DNA of 64,000 nucleotides from Nesterenkonia muleiensis (GCF_003600155.1 NZ_QWLD01000014.1:1-64000), one strand, 5' to 3'; shown: positions 16,660 to 25,508, counted from the stretch's first letter. Notes: a model not told the origin generated them from the sequence alone. A program made the numbers and translations.

Positions 16660-17679
16660 TCAAGTGCCGATGACGTGCTTGAGCAAGCCGGCGTCCTCGG
16701 CCAGCAGGGTCTCCGCGACACGGCTGCCGAGCTCAGCAGCCCGGGCGATGCCCTCATCACGCTCAGCACCAGCCTCGATGGCGAGCTCAGCGCCGGCGCG
16801 CTGGACCTGTGAGCCGTCGGGAGCGCACACCACAGTGTCCAGGCGAAGTCTCACCCCGCCGTCGGGCTCATCCTCACACCGGGCAAGACCACCGATCGGG
16901 GCAGAACAGCCGGCGTTCAGCCGGGCCAGCAAAGCACGCTCTGCGGTGGCCTCCAGCCGAGATTCCAAGTCATCGAGCTGCGCCAGACCTATCCCCAGAG
17001 CAGCCTGTGGCCCGGCGTCCTCGCTGCGGACCTCCACGGCCAGCGCCCCCTGACCGGGAGCTGAGAGCATGACTTCGGCGGCGAGCAGTTCAGAAATATG
17101 GTCTTCGAGCCCCAGTCTGGCCAGCCCGGCACCGGCCAGCACCACGGCGTCCAAGTCGCCGCGGGCGGCGTCGGGCGCCTGGCTGGAGGTCTCCGCAGCG
17201 TCCTCACGTCCACGCACCCGGGCAAGCCGGGTGCCGACATTGCCGCGGATGTCCACAATCTCCAGATCCGGGCGGGCAACCTTCAGCTGGGCGGCCCGCC
17301 GCGGAGACCCGGTGCCCACCTTGGCCCCTTCGGGAAGCTCGTCCAGGGTCAGGTCATCGGCAGAGCACAGGGCATCGCGGACATCGGCACGCAGGGGCAC
17401 CGCTGCGATGCTGAGTCCGGCCACGTCCTTGGCCGGCAGGTCCTTCAAGGAGTGCACCGCCACATCGATTCGCGAGTCGAACAATGCCTGGCGCAGCGCG
17501 GTGGCGAAGACCCCGGTGCCGCCGAGCTGACTCAGCGGTCCGGTGAGCACATCACCTTCGGATTTGATGGTGACCAGCTCATAGTCGAGGCCGGAGAGCT
17601 CAGCCAGGGCGTCGCCGGTCGTTGTGCTCTGGGTCAGTGCGAGTCTGCTTCCCCGCGTGCCGAGCGTGAAGGTCTCCAC
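16660..17679 (-). CDS. hemC: hydroxymethylbilane synthase
   Basis: This 339-residue enzyme links four porphobilinogen units into hydroxymethylbilane. LGTRGSRLALTQ at the N-terminus, GTGSPRRAAQL near 120 and LNAGCSAPIGGLA near 255 are present; the cysteine in the last motif carries the dipyrromethane cofactor. Length is slightly above the usual 310. The C-terminal 20 residues contain an AEDAG stretch of unclear role. It follows hemQ by 39 bp on the same strand. Confidence 0.95.
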   Translation of the reverse strand: METFTLGTRGSRLALTQSTTTGDALAELSGLDYELVTIKSEGDVLTGPLSQLGGTGVFATALRQALFDSRIDVAVHSLKDLPAKDVAGLSIAAVPLRADVRDALCSADDLTLDELPEGAKVGTGSPRRAAQLKVARPDLEIVDIRGNVGTRLARVRGREDAAETSSQAPDAARGDLDAVVLAGAGLARLGLEDHISELLAAEVMLSAPGQGALAVEVRSEDAGPQAALGIGLAQLDDLESRLEATAERALLARLNAGCSAPIGGLARCEDEPDGGVRLRLDTVVCAPDGSQVQRAGAELAIEAGAERDEGIARAAELGSRVAETLLAEDAGLLKHVIGT

Positions 17680-17718
17680 AGCCAGCTCCTCTAGGGTTGT
17701 GTGGGCGGGATCAGTGGA

Positions 17719-18528
17719 TCAGGCGAGAACCTCAAGGATATCGGCGGTGCGGGGCAGCCGGCGTCCGGTGTAGAACGGGGTCTCATCGCGGACGTGGTAG
17801 CGGGTCTCGGATTCGCGCAGCTTGCGCATCATGTCCACCAAGTCGGTCAGCTGCTCCGACTCCAGGGCCAGCAGCCACTCCCAGTCGTTGAGCGCGAAGG
17901 CCGAGGTGGTGTTGGCCAGCACAGAGGGGAACTCCTGACCCAGCTGGCCGTGCTCACGAAGCATCGCTCCCCGCTTGGCCGGATCCAACAGGTACCAGTC
18001 GTAGCTGCGGTTGAAGGGGTAGACCACCAGCCAGTCCTCGGCCTCCACCCCGCGGGCGAAGGCCGGAACGTGGCCCCGGGCGAACTCGGCGGTGCGGTGG
18101 ACACCCATGGCGGAGAAGGCGATCTCGGTGGTGTTCAACAGGGCCGAACGGTGCAGCTTCCGCAGAGCGGCCTGGAGGTTCTCCGCCTTGTGCCCGGTCA
18201 GCCAGAGCATGATGTCTGCCTCTGCGCGCATACCAGAGACGTCGTAGACCCCGCGAAGCTCCACGGCGTCATCGTCGGTGCCCAGTCCGCCGCCGGAGAC
18301 AGACGCGACGGTCTCATCGAACTCTTTGGCGATGGCCTGCCCGTCGGTGAAGAAGTCAGTCACCGCACGTGCGACTCGGTTGCCGCCGGAGAACCTGGTT
18401 CCCTCGGTCAGGCCGGCACGCTTCAACGAGGTTCCTGCCCGCTTGAACACGGTGAAGAGGGTGAACCAGTCCTTTCCAGACGAGTTGACGTCCTCCGGGC
18501 TGCGCTGGGGGTTGCGACCATAGCTCAT
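17719..18528 (-). CDS. hemQ: coproheme decarboxylase (HemQ, chlorite-dismutase fold)
   Basis: This enzyme makes haem b from coproheme by two peroxide-dependent decarboxylations in the Gram-positive pathway. The start at ATG 18528 (MSYGRNPQ) has a GGAG site and gives 269 residues; the frame is open further upstream. SAMGVHRTAEF carries the proximal haem histidine, and VVYPFNRSYDWYLL the conserved tyrosines. There is an extra segment near residues 55-95 (SGGGLGTDDDAVEL), longer than typical family members of about 230-240 residues. Confidence 0.92.
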   Translation of the reverse strand: MSYGRNPQRSPEDVNSSGKDWFTLFTVFKRAGTSLKRAGLTEGTRFSGGNRVARAVTDFFTDGQAIAKEFDETVASVSGGGLGTDDDAVELRGVYDVSGMRAEADIMLWLTGHKAENLQAALRKLHRSALLNTTEIAFSAMGVHRTAEFARGHVPAFARGVEAEDWLVVYPFNRSYDWYLLDPAKRGAMLREHGQLGQEFPSVLANTTSAFALNDWEWLLALESEQLTDLVDMMRKLRESETRYHVRDETPFYTGRRLPRTADILEVLA

Positions 18529-18601
18529 GGGCTCCAGCTTATCGCGGCCGGGCAGGCGAATTCTACAGCGCGTAGAAATAACGACGACGCGGGTCTGGCT
18601 C

Positions 18602-19219
18602 CTATTCGATGGCGAGGACCGAGAACACCGAGGCAACCCACAGCCATCCGGGAAAGATGAAAACCCGTTGGGCCAGCCCAGTTCGGGGTGAGTCGTTCTG
18701 CCACGCCTGGTCCCAGAAGTAGATCGATACGCTCAGGAATGCAGTCATTGCCCCGGCAATGAGCTTCATCCACCACACCGGGAGGACGAACACCGCGACC
18801 ACGGCGACGACCGGAAGCGAGAAGAACACCACTGCGCCTGCATGATCGTGAATCCGGTGATGCCAGCTCTGCTGGGTAGGGTCGCCCTCCGGGGCACCAG
18901 GTGGATAGCCGCGGCTGGGGTCCATCGGAAACGCAGAGCAGACCAGACCACTACCGAAGACCATGATGCTCAGTGCGAGGACCAATCCTGTTCCCTGCAA
19001 AAGCACCCCGATGCCCCCTGCGATGATCGCGAGACCAGCGACGGCGAAATTCACCACCTGGATCCATCCGCGAGGGCTCAGCGCCAGCGCGCTCACAGGG
19101 TGCCGGACAGGCGAGTAGCCAGGCCTCATCCAGCCTTCGATGAGCACGACGGCGAGGAATCCGCTGGACCCGGCGGCTCCAACCCACAACAGGAAGTCTT
19201 CAATATTCCCCACAGCCAT
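18602..19219 (-). CDS. DUF998-like six-helix membrane protein
   Basis: This protein has 205 residues if started at ATG 19219, and about six hydrophobic segments. The loop RPGYSPVRHPVSALALSPRGW after the first helices is the usual DUF998 signature, and FPMDPSRGYPPG with WHHRIHDHAGA is the second. Family members are membrane proteins of unknown function. It precedes hemQ on the same strand by 73 bp. It may be part of the haem transcription unit or the first gene of the inserted cargo. Confidence 0.7.
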   Translation of the reverse strand: MAVGNIEDFLLWVGAAGSSGFLAVVLIEGWMRPGYSPVRHPVSALALSPRGWIQVVNFAVAGLAIIAGGIGVLLQGTGLVLALSIMVFGSGLVCSAFPMDPSRGYPPGAPEGDPTQQSWHHRIHDHAGAVVFFSLPVVAVVAVFVLPVWWMKLIAGAMTAFLSVSIYFWDQAWQNDSPRTGLAQRVFIFPGWLWVASVFSVLAIE

Positions 19220-19501
19220 CACACCATCACAGCACTGGCATCGGTCGCCGAACAGTGCCATTAGTCATGCCCGGAAGGGGCCCTCCCATCGGTCCGCCTT
19301 CGGCCGAACCCTCGTCGACGGTCATCTCACTTGAGGTCCTGCGCAGCACGATCGAGGTCAGCGCACAGGATCTGGAACTGATCCAGGGGCGCGCTGGAGC
19401 ACGTACCACCAATGGTGCGCGCAACACCCCGATCGCGCGAGCTGGATCTCCCTGGTGACCGCCGAAGACCAGGAGGGAATGGGTGGGTGGAGGTGATCAA
19501 G

Positions 19502-19834
19502 ATGGCAACGATCACTGTGCGCGGCTCGACGAGTCCATCACCAGGAATCTTGCAGCCCAGGCAAAAGAACATGGGCGTTCCGTGGAGGCCGAGGCTCGTG
19601 ACATCCTGGCTCGAGTCTCTGACCCCTGAGGTCGCTATTACTACGATCACCCTCGTTGAGATTCTTGTAGGCGTCCGCCGTATCACCGTGGGCCGGGACC
19701 AGGCCGAGATGCCGATCAGCATGGCCGATGCTCAGATCGCCGCGATCTGCCGCGCCCACCACGCGAGTTGCGCAACCCGCCAGCACTACATTCGACAGAG
19801 CCAGAGATGTGATCTCGATTCAACTCGGTGGTGA
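19502..19834 (+). pseudogene. decayed FitAB-type toxin-antitoxin pair
   Basis: From ATG 19502 the frame reads MATITVRG. One lost base then shifts it to LDESITRNLAAQAKEHGRSV and on to LARVSDP and a TGA stop at about 19629. That is a FitA antitoxin with a single frameshift. The toxin follows in pieces: VAITTITLVEILVGVRR, then after an internal deletion PISMADAQIAAICRAHHASC, the C-terminal PIN core. Neither protein can be made intact. The sequence differs from the intact pair at 15983-16611. Confidence 0.7.
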
Positions 19835-20039
19835 AGCCGCTGGACCCTTGCCGGGCCCTTGCCGGGACCGAACGGTACGGCGTAGAAGTACTCCCGGTAC
19901 CTACGGAAATCACCGCGATGTTGAGAACACAGTAAAGTCGTGCAGATAGTCGCGTCCAGACCGAACTCTTTCGGCGGTTTCGGTTGGCCGCAGGAGGCTC
20001 TCGCAGTGATTCCATGAGTGGAAACAACTGTATGAGCGA

Positions 20040-21179
20040 CTATCCGGTCGGTTTCGGCCAAGCATGGATGCGCTGGCTCAGCGTGCCCATGAGGCTGCCC
20101 GGCGTGAGTCGCAGGGCGGTGTTGCGCAGACCCACCGTGAGAGGGTTTGCGGCCTGCGCGACTCGGCCCGCCATACGCGAGCGCTGCAAGACTGTTCTGG
20201 TGCGCTTTCGCCGGAGGCCCGAGTATCGGGCAAGTATCGAATCACAGTCGCTCCTGCTCGCATTCCGGAGTAGCAGTGTAAGGGTGGCGGCGTCCTCAAT
20301 GCCCTGCCCTGCGCCTTGTCCGAGGTTCGGCGTCATGGCATGAGCCGCATCACCGAGCAGGACGGTGCGCCCGCGAGTGAACGAGGTGAGGGGCTTGGCG
20401 AGGTCGTAAACATCGTGCCGCATCACCGCCTCCGGACGGGTGGCGCTGATGCACTCTCGGATCGGATCATGCCAGCCGGCGAACTGCCGCTGTACTGCCT
20501 CGTGCTCGTCGGAGAACGCCGCACCCGCTGAAGTGCTCAGGGTTCCGAACCAGTACACCCGACCATCTGGAAGGGGCACGATCCCGAAGAGCTGCCCGCG
20601 ACCCCAGGTTTCCCCGGCCTCTCCTTGAATATCGACAGGGCGACTGGTCACCCCACGCCAGGCGGTGTATCCCGCATACCGGAGCCCAGTATCTAGGCCG
20701 AGCGCTACCCGGTTTCGGCTGCGGATGCCATCGGCTGAGACGACGAGGTCAAAGTCCTCCGTGCGATCGCCGACTGTGACGCTCGGGGAGCCATCAGCAG
20801 CAACAAGCGCCGTCTGTCCAGTGTGCAAGGCTCCGGCTCGCAGGTGCTCAGTGAGTGCTCGGTGGAGGTCGACACGGTGGGCGCTGCGCATCGACGCGAT
20901 CGCGCGTTGAGGAACAGTGATGAGCCACGATCCTGACGGGTGCCGTTGGCCAGGACGCATCGACGCGATGGCTCCACTGGAAACAGCCCTGACGGTATCG
21001 CCGAGACCGAGCAAGTCCAGTGCCTCAAACGCATTGCCGAAGAGCGTCAGACCCGCACCGTCAGGGCTCGGCTCCGGCCGCTGTTCAAAGACCGTGATCT
21101 CATGGCCATCGGCCTGTAGACCGACAGCGGCGGTGAGACCGCCGATTCCCGCGCCGATTACTGCGATACGCATTCCCAC
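20040..21179 (-). CDS. FAD-dependent aromatic-type monooxygenase
   Basis: This 379-residue protein is of the p-hydroxybenzoate-hydroxylase type. It should use FAD and NAD(P)H to hydroxylate a small, probably aromatic or polyketide-like, substrate. The N-terminal Rossmann motif is VIGAGIGGLTAAVGL. LVVSADGIRSRNR is the DG motif, and VLLGDAAHAMTPNLGQGAGQ is the second FAD motif (GD). The substrate is unknown. A TetR gene diverges from it with an inverted repeat between them, so the pair looks like a substrate-inducible unit. Confidence 0.88.
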   Translation of the reverse strand: MGMRIAVIGAGIGGLTAAVGLQADGHEITVFEQRPEPSPDGAGLTLFGNAFEALDLLGLGDTVRAVSSGAIASMRPGQRHPSGSWLITVPQRAIASMRSAHRVDLHRALTEHLRAGALHTGQTALVAADGSPSVTVGDRTEDFDLVVSADGIRSRNRVALGLDTGLRYAGYTAWRGVTSRPVDIQGEAGETWGRGQLFGIVPLPDGRVYWFGTLSTSAGAAFSDEHEAVQRQFAGWHDPIRECISATRPEAVMRHDVYDLAKPLTSFTRGRTVLLGDAAHAMTPNLGQGAGQGIEDAATLTLLLRNASRSDCDSILARYSGLRRKRTRTVLQRSRMAGRVAQAANPLTVGLRNTALRLTPGSLMGTLSQRIHAWPKPTG

Positions 21180-21187
21180 TCCTTGCC

Positions 21188-21203
21188 CTCTACAGAAGTA
21201 GAG
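21188..21203. promoter_or_regulatory. candidate TetR operator
   Basis: CTCTACAGAAGTAGAG is a perfect inverted repeat with 6-bp arms and a 4-bp spacer. It lies in the 43-bp gap between the monooxygenase and the divergent TetR gene. A second short inverted repeat, TAGAGTTATTCTA (21199-21211), overlaps it. Position and symmetry fit autoregulation by the TetR protein. Confidence 0.5.
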
Positions 21204-21222
21204 TTATTCTAGGATTGTATCC

Positions 21223-21810
21223 ATGTCGGAGCAAGCTGCGGGAACTGATCGCCGTTCTGAGATCGCCGAGGCAGGAATACGCCTGATCGCCTCACGTGGG
21301 GTCCGTGCGCTCACGCACCGAGCAATCGACGCGGAGCTTGCCCTACCGGTCGGTTCGACCTCGTACTATGCGAGAACCCGACGCGATCTTACGAAACTCA
21401 TCGTTCAGCGACTCGCGACTCGGACATTGATGGACATGGGCCGTATGCCGATTCCAGACCGGCCTACAGTCCCGCAAGCTGCGGCACTGATCGCGCACGG
21501 ACTCGATATGACCCTCGTTCGAGCCGACGAGCACCTCGCAAGAATCGCCCTGCACATCGAATACCGAAGTGATCCTGCAATGCTCGAAGCGTTAGCCGGT
21601 GATCCACCCTTGCGGCCCCGCCTGATCCGCGCCGCCGAGGGACTGCTTTCTAGCCTGGGGGTCGCAGAACCTGCACGGCACGCCCATGACCTCGTCGCCC
21701 TCATGGACAGCTTGCTGATGCAGCGCGCGGTGCGCGGAGCCAAGATCAACGTAGAAGATATCGTTCGCGCATACCTCGACGGCATCTCGCAAGCTAAGGC
21801 ATCCGACTGA
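21223..21810 (+). CDS. TetR-family transcriptional repressor
   Basis: This 195-residue regulator has an N-terminal helix-turn-helix: AEAGIRLIASRGVRALTHRA followed by GSTSYYARTRRDL, near residues 15-52. The rest should bind an inducer. It is transcribed away from the monooxygenase gene, and the inverted repeat in the shared 43-bp promoter gap is its likely operator. It probably represses both genes until a substrate-like compound is present. Confidence 0.88.
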   Translation: MSEQAAGTDRRSEIAEAGIRLIASRGVRALTHRAIDAELALPVGSTSYYARTRRDLTKLIVQRLATRTLMDMGRMPIPDRPTVPQAAALIAHGLDMTLVRADEHLARIALHIEYRSDPAMLEALAGDPPLRPRLIRAAEGLLSSLGVAEPARHAHDLVALMDSLLMQRAVRGAKINVEDIVRAYLDGISQAKASD

Positions 21811-21852
21811 TCACCGCAGAGCCGCGACGACAACGAGCAAGGAACCCCGTGG

Positions 21853-21971
21853 TGTCTCTCCTGGACGAGCGTCGTCTTGCCCACCTGTGGGGCGCCCTGG
21901 ATGACAACAGCGCCGGTGTCGGCGAGGGCTTCCAAGACGCAGGGCTCGGCATGAAGGTAGATGGACGGCAT
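21853..21971 (-). pseudogene. AAA+ ATPase N-terminal fragment (DUF4143-family type)
   Basis: From ATG 21971 about 40 residues read as the start of a P-loop ATPase: ALADTGAVVIQGAPQVGKTT holds a Walker A motif (G-A-P-Q-V-G-K-T-T). After VQERHH the frame loses all similarity and runs into the antisense of the TetR gene. Intact proteins of this type have about 400 residues. This is a 5' remnant left by a deletion. Confidence 0.55.
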
Positions 21972-22000
21972 ACTCCACCTTTACCGCGATGGTCGCCGAT

Positions 22001-22477
22001 TCACCGCATCTGCCTGACCGATCTGCCTGATTGAGCCTGCCGCGTCGATGCAGGCTCTAGCTCTTGGAACAGGGTGACTTCGAGGTCGGCAGGAGCGTGC
22101 AGCCTGGAGTTGATGGATCGCCATGGCGTCTCGGTCGGGGCTGCGACCAGGGCTGCTCCGTTCTCAACGAGTGCGGCTGTTGTCTCGGAGCTATCGTCAA
22201 CTTCGAATGCTACCCGGATTCGTGCGCTGGGCTGCCTGTCGGCCTCAATAGCGTCGATCATCTTCGTCTGGGCGGGATTCGCAAGTTCCAGGGTTGCCTG
22301 GCCGGCATCGAGGATCGCGACCCGCGCGTCGTCCTCTCCTTCGAAGGCAGCGCGTTCAGGCAGACCGAGAACGTCTCGGTAGAATGCCAGCGCCGTATCG
22401 AAGTCCTCTACCTGGACGACGAGGCGCAGCTGCTTGACGCGGGTCTGGGGTGCTGAGTTGCGGGGTTCTTGTGACAT
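22001..22477 (-). CDS. VOC-superfamily (glyoxalase-fold) protein
   Basis: This 158-residue protein has the paired beta-alpha-beta-beta-beta fold. QLRLVVQVEDFDTALAFYRD begins the first half, and the second half runs through RVAFEVDD to LEVTLFQEL. The acidic ligand in the last motif is present, while the histidine often seen in the first is replaced. Such proteins include lyases, dioxygenases and drug-binding proteins; the substrate cannot be told. It is the first of three short minus-strand genes in the cargo between hemQ and hemY. Confidence 0.75.
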   Translation of the reverse strand: MSQEPRNSAPQTRVKQLRLVVQVEDFDTALAFYRDVLGLPERAAFEGEDDARVAILDAGQATLELANPAQTKMIDAIEADRQPSARIRVAFEVDDSSETTAALVENGAALVAAPTETPWRSINSRLHAPADLEVTLFQELEPASTRQAQSGRSVRQMR

Positions 22478-22598
22478 GGCCCTTATGCTAAAACCTCACA
22501 TCAATGTGAGAGGCAAGCCGTGCGTAATGGAGAGCTGTCCCGAGCGCTCATGGGTGGCCGCCAGTCACCGAGCGGTTGTATTCCATCGCGGTCCCGAC

Positions 22599-22895
22599 TC
22601 AGGAGGACAGATGCTCATCGTCACTGATCGCCTCGGCCTCGACCTCTATCCAGCCCGGACCCGTATCGCACCCCGGCCCCATCTCGGCCTGCACTGCTCC
22701 CGGTCTGCCGAGGAGTTTGTCGTGCTGGTCGGCATCGACCCGCACCAGCAGGCCGCCATCTTTCAGGGCACTGACGATCATCTTTTCGTTGACCATCACT
22801 GATCTGCCGCCGAAGATCGATACTTCGCGCACCACCGGCTGGTCAGCGAGCAGGGAACGGAGGCGTTCGATGAGTGCAATCTGCCCGGGAATCAT
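22599..22895 (-). CDS. TfoX N-terminal-domain-like protein, early stop
   Basis: From ATG 22895 this is a 98-residue protein: IALIERLRSLLADQPVVRE, then SIFGGRSVMVNEKMIVS and the second half of the fold. It resembles the TfoX N-terminal domain found as small stand-alone proteins of unknown role. It ends at TGA 22599-22601, exactly where relatives have tryptophan. The same frame continues for 16 more codons (VGTAMEYNRSV...) to TGA 22548-22550, which would give the usual length of about 115. A recent TGG to TGA change is likely. It lies 14 bp after the SUMF1 gene. Confidence 0.6.
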   Translation of the reverse strand: MIPGQIALIERLRSLLADQPVVREVSIFGGRSVMVNEKMIVSALKDGGLLVRVDADQHDKLLGRPGAVQAEMGPGCDTGPGWIEVEAEAISDDEHLSS

Positions 22896-22909
22896 CACGT
22901 GCCCCTGTC

Positions 22910-23683
22910 TCAGCTTTGTTCGGGCGAACCGTAGGAGATTCCCCGAAGCGGCGTCCAGCCAAGGGGAATCGGACCGTTGATCTGCGCGCGTTCCTGATCG
23001 GCCCGCTGTGACCACCCCTGAGCGGCGTGGTCGGAGGCATCTCCTACGGCACCCAAGGCCAGCCGGAAACCCAGGTCCTCCAGTTGCGCACCCGGCATGC
23101 TGCCTCGTCGCACCGATGCGCGCACGCTCCAATGCTTGTCGGCCCATCCTCCGCCACGCAGGACGCGATAGTCGGCGTACCGAGCTGGGTCGGAGTAGTC
23201 CCAGCACCACTCCCACACGTTGCCCAGCGTGTCGAACAACCCGAAGGCGTTGGGCTGTTTCCGCCCCACCCGCTGCGCGCCAGTCACGGCGTCAGCATCG
23301 GTCCATGCAATGTTCGGAAGTGGACCGTAGTGCGGGCCAGTCGATTCCGCTCGGCAGGCCCACTCCCACTCCGCCTCCGTCGGTAGCCGGAACCCCTCGG
23401 CGCTCACATCCCAGAGCACCCCGGCATGGCCGACATCATAAGCCGGAGCGAGCCCCGCCTCGACGGACAAGGCATTGCACCAGTTCACCGCTTGAAGCCA
23501 TGACACCGAGTGTGCTGGCGCATCCGCCTCCTCAGTGCCCGGCACCTTGACACCCAGCACACGCGAATACAGTTCCCACGTCACCGGATAAGAAGCGAGG
23601 CGGAAACTCCGCAACTCCACCGTACGAGAAGTTTTCGTTCTCGCATCCCGCAACACGATCGAGCCAGCAGGCACAGCGATCAT
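22910..23683 (-). CDS. SUMF1-domain (formylglycine-generating-enzyme-like) protein
   Basis: This 257-residue protein is almost entirely one SUMF1 domain. FRLASYPVTWELYSRVLG near 28, SWLQAVNWCNALS near 62, FRLPTEAEWEWACRAE near 95, GNVWEWCWDYSD near 150 and the closing LGFRLAL are typical. The copper-binding cysteine pair of true formylglycine-generating enzymes is not seen in the C-terminal part, and no sulfatase gene is nearby. It is therefore more likely a binding or EgtB-like relative than a sulfatase activator. It is co-directional with the TfoX-like gene. Confidence 0.75.
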   Translation of the reverse strand: MIAVPAGSIVLRDARTKTSRTVELRSFRLASYPVTWELYSRVLGVKVPGTEEADAPAHSVSWLQAVNWCNALSVEAGLAPAYDVGHAGVLWDVSAEGFRLPTEAEWEWACRAESTGPHYGPLPNIAWTDADAVTGAQRVGRKQPNAFGLFDTLGNVWEWCWDYSDPARYADYRVLRGGGWADKHWSVRASVRRGSMPGAQLEDLGFRLALGAVGDASDHAAQGWSQRADQERAQINGPIPLGWTPLRGISYGSPEQS

Positions 23684-23929
23684 ATTTGGGGCGAAGAAAG
23701 ACGCACCTCAAGAATACGCAGCCAGCCCCTACGCCGTTCGGGACAGCGCAGACACCATAGACCGAGGGCGACGCTAGTCCAAGGGGATGACTGCAGATTG
23801 CCTCTATGCTCCGTGTCCGCCGCGGATAGCGATCGCTCGCTGCCAACACCACTGACCCGCTACTACGCCGAGGAAGGCCCGTGCTCGGTATAGGTATCTA
23901 CTTCTGCGCTTCTTGAGGATCCTCAGTCC

Positions 23930-25405
23930 TCAATGACACCGCAAGTCCAATGAACTGCCTTCTTCTGCCAAGCGCACGCACAGCTCTCGAGCTTGCGCCC
24001 GAGCATCGGGGATGACCTGGGCAAGTCCGGTGCCGGCGAACCATGAACCGACGGCGGCAAGCTGCGGTCCGCCCTCTGCGCCTTGTATGGCCAAAGCCGC
24101 TTTGAGGTCTTCGGCATCACCGCGCTGGGCGGCACCGCCACCGGGGAGTCCCCGCTGCCAGCGCACCACGGTCCGGTCAACGATCTGTTCGCCGGCCACA
24201 GGGGCACCGGTGAGGTGAGGGAGATCTGCAATGGCCGCAGTGATCAGATCGCGGTCTGAGGAGCCGAAGCCCAGAGCGCCAGGTGAGTCGTTGACCCGGC
24301 CGTAGGAGAGCCGGAGCAGGTGATGCCCGGGCCCGAGCTTGGCCTCGAGCGCCTCAGCGGCCCAGGCCCATTTGGCGGAGATATGGGTCATGGCTTTGGC
24401 CCGGATATTCTCGTTACTGGGTGCCACCAGCATCCCGGTGCCGCGTGGGTGGGAGTCCAACTCAGGGGCATGCACCAGCAGTGTCACCAGGGCGACGCCA
24501 GATTGAGCCGAGTGCCGCGCCGCGCTTGCACTTTCCTGACCGAGCAGAGCCTCGACCTCGGGTCCCTCCACTGCCATGATCAGGTGCTCGGCCTCCACCT
24601 CACCTCGTCCAGGCCGGAGGTGTGAATCTGCCAGAATAACCCCCATCCGGACACCATTCCGGTGAACTTGGACCTCCGAGACACCGGTGTTGAGGTGGAT
24701 GTTCACACCGAGGTCCCGAAGCTGGGCTTCCAGAGCGGAGATGAGAGTACTCATCCCTCCCCACAGGGACTGCACCGCTGAGCCTGCCGGCGCTGCGGCG
24801 CGCAGCCTGGACACCGCTGTGGCCAGTGATCCCTCGGCGAGCATAGCCCGATACAACTGTGGATGGGCGGCGCTGACAGCCAGGTCATAGGGATCAGCCG
24901 AATGCACCCCAGAGGTGATCGGTGCCACCAGCTTCTCCACCACCGCAGGGCCCATCCGCTCAGCAACCACCTCCCCCAGGCTCGGGCTCTGCCCGGCGGT
25001 CCACGTCATGGGCGCTCTCAGGTCCTCGGCAGCCCGTGCCGCGTGCTGGGCACCCAGGATGGCGGCGACGTCGTCGGCCCCTGGCTCCCCGGGGATGCCG
25101 AGGATCCCGGTGGCCGGAAGCGGTGCCGCGAACTCCGGCAGCTGCAACCAGGCACCGGCGGGGTTCGGGGAGACGATCTGCTCCTCCAGCCCCAGATCGG
25201 CGAGGAACTCACCGACCGCCGGCACTCGGGTAGCGAAAGCCTCAGCCCCGGCATCGACCTGCACCCCGGAGAGTGTGACCGGAGCGATGACCCCGCCGAG
25301 CCGGTCAGTGGCCTCGAAGAGATCCACCTGGACCCCGGCACGGGCCAGCTCCCATGCTGCGGTGAGCCCGGCGATTCCACCGCCCACCACGGCAACGCGG
25401 GCCAT
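23930..25405 (-). CDS. hemY: coproporphyrinogen/protoporphyrinogen III oxidase
   Basis: This 491-residue FAD enzyme of the monoamine-oxidase fold oxidises the porphyrinogen to porphyrin using oxygen. In organisms with HemQ the natural reaction is coproporphyrinogen III to coproporphyrin III (CgoX). The N-terminal dinucleotide motif is VVGGGIAGLTAAWELARAG, followed by LFEATDRLGG. A C-terminal AAVGSWFAGTGLAQVIPDA contacts FAD. It lies 103 bp after hemE on the same strand. Downstream, about 4.7 kb of cargo separates it from DUF998 and hemQ. Confidence 0.92.
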   Translation of the reverse strand: MARVAVVGGGIAGLTAAWELARAGVQVDLFEATDRLGGVIAPVTLSGVQVDAGAEAFATRVPAVGEFLADLGLEEQIVSPNPAGAWLQLPEFAAPLPATGILGIPGEPGADDVAAILGAQHAARAAEDLRAPMTWTAGQSPSLGEVVAERMGPAVVEKLVAPITSGVHSADPYDLAVSAAHPQLYRAMLAEGSLATAVSRLRAAAPAGSAVQSLWGGMSTLISALEAQLRDLGVNIHLNTGVSEVQVHRNGVRMGVILADSHLRPGRGEVEAEHLIMAVEGPEVEALLGQESASAARHSAQSGVALVTLLVHAPELDSHPRGTGMLVAPSNENIRAKAMTHISAKWAWAAEALEAKLGPGHHLLRLSYGRVNDSPGALGFGSSDRDLITAAIADLPHLTGAPVAGEQIVDRTVVRWQRGLPGGGAAQRGDAEDLKAALAIQGAEGGPQLAAVGSWFAGTGLAQVIPDARAQARELCVRLAEEGSSLDLRCH

Positions 25406-25508
25406 CAGCGCCCCGCCTGCGGGATGACTGCCTCAGTCTTGCCCGACCACCCACAGGGGAAAAGGGCCAGACGAACCTGTGGAGGCGCAAAGGTGAGTTC
25501 AGGCATGA

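Noticed and set aside
19255-19458. Short frames on both strands before the decayed FitAB pair
   Set aside because: No family features; base composition suggests chance frames in high-GC DNA.
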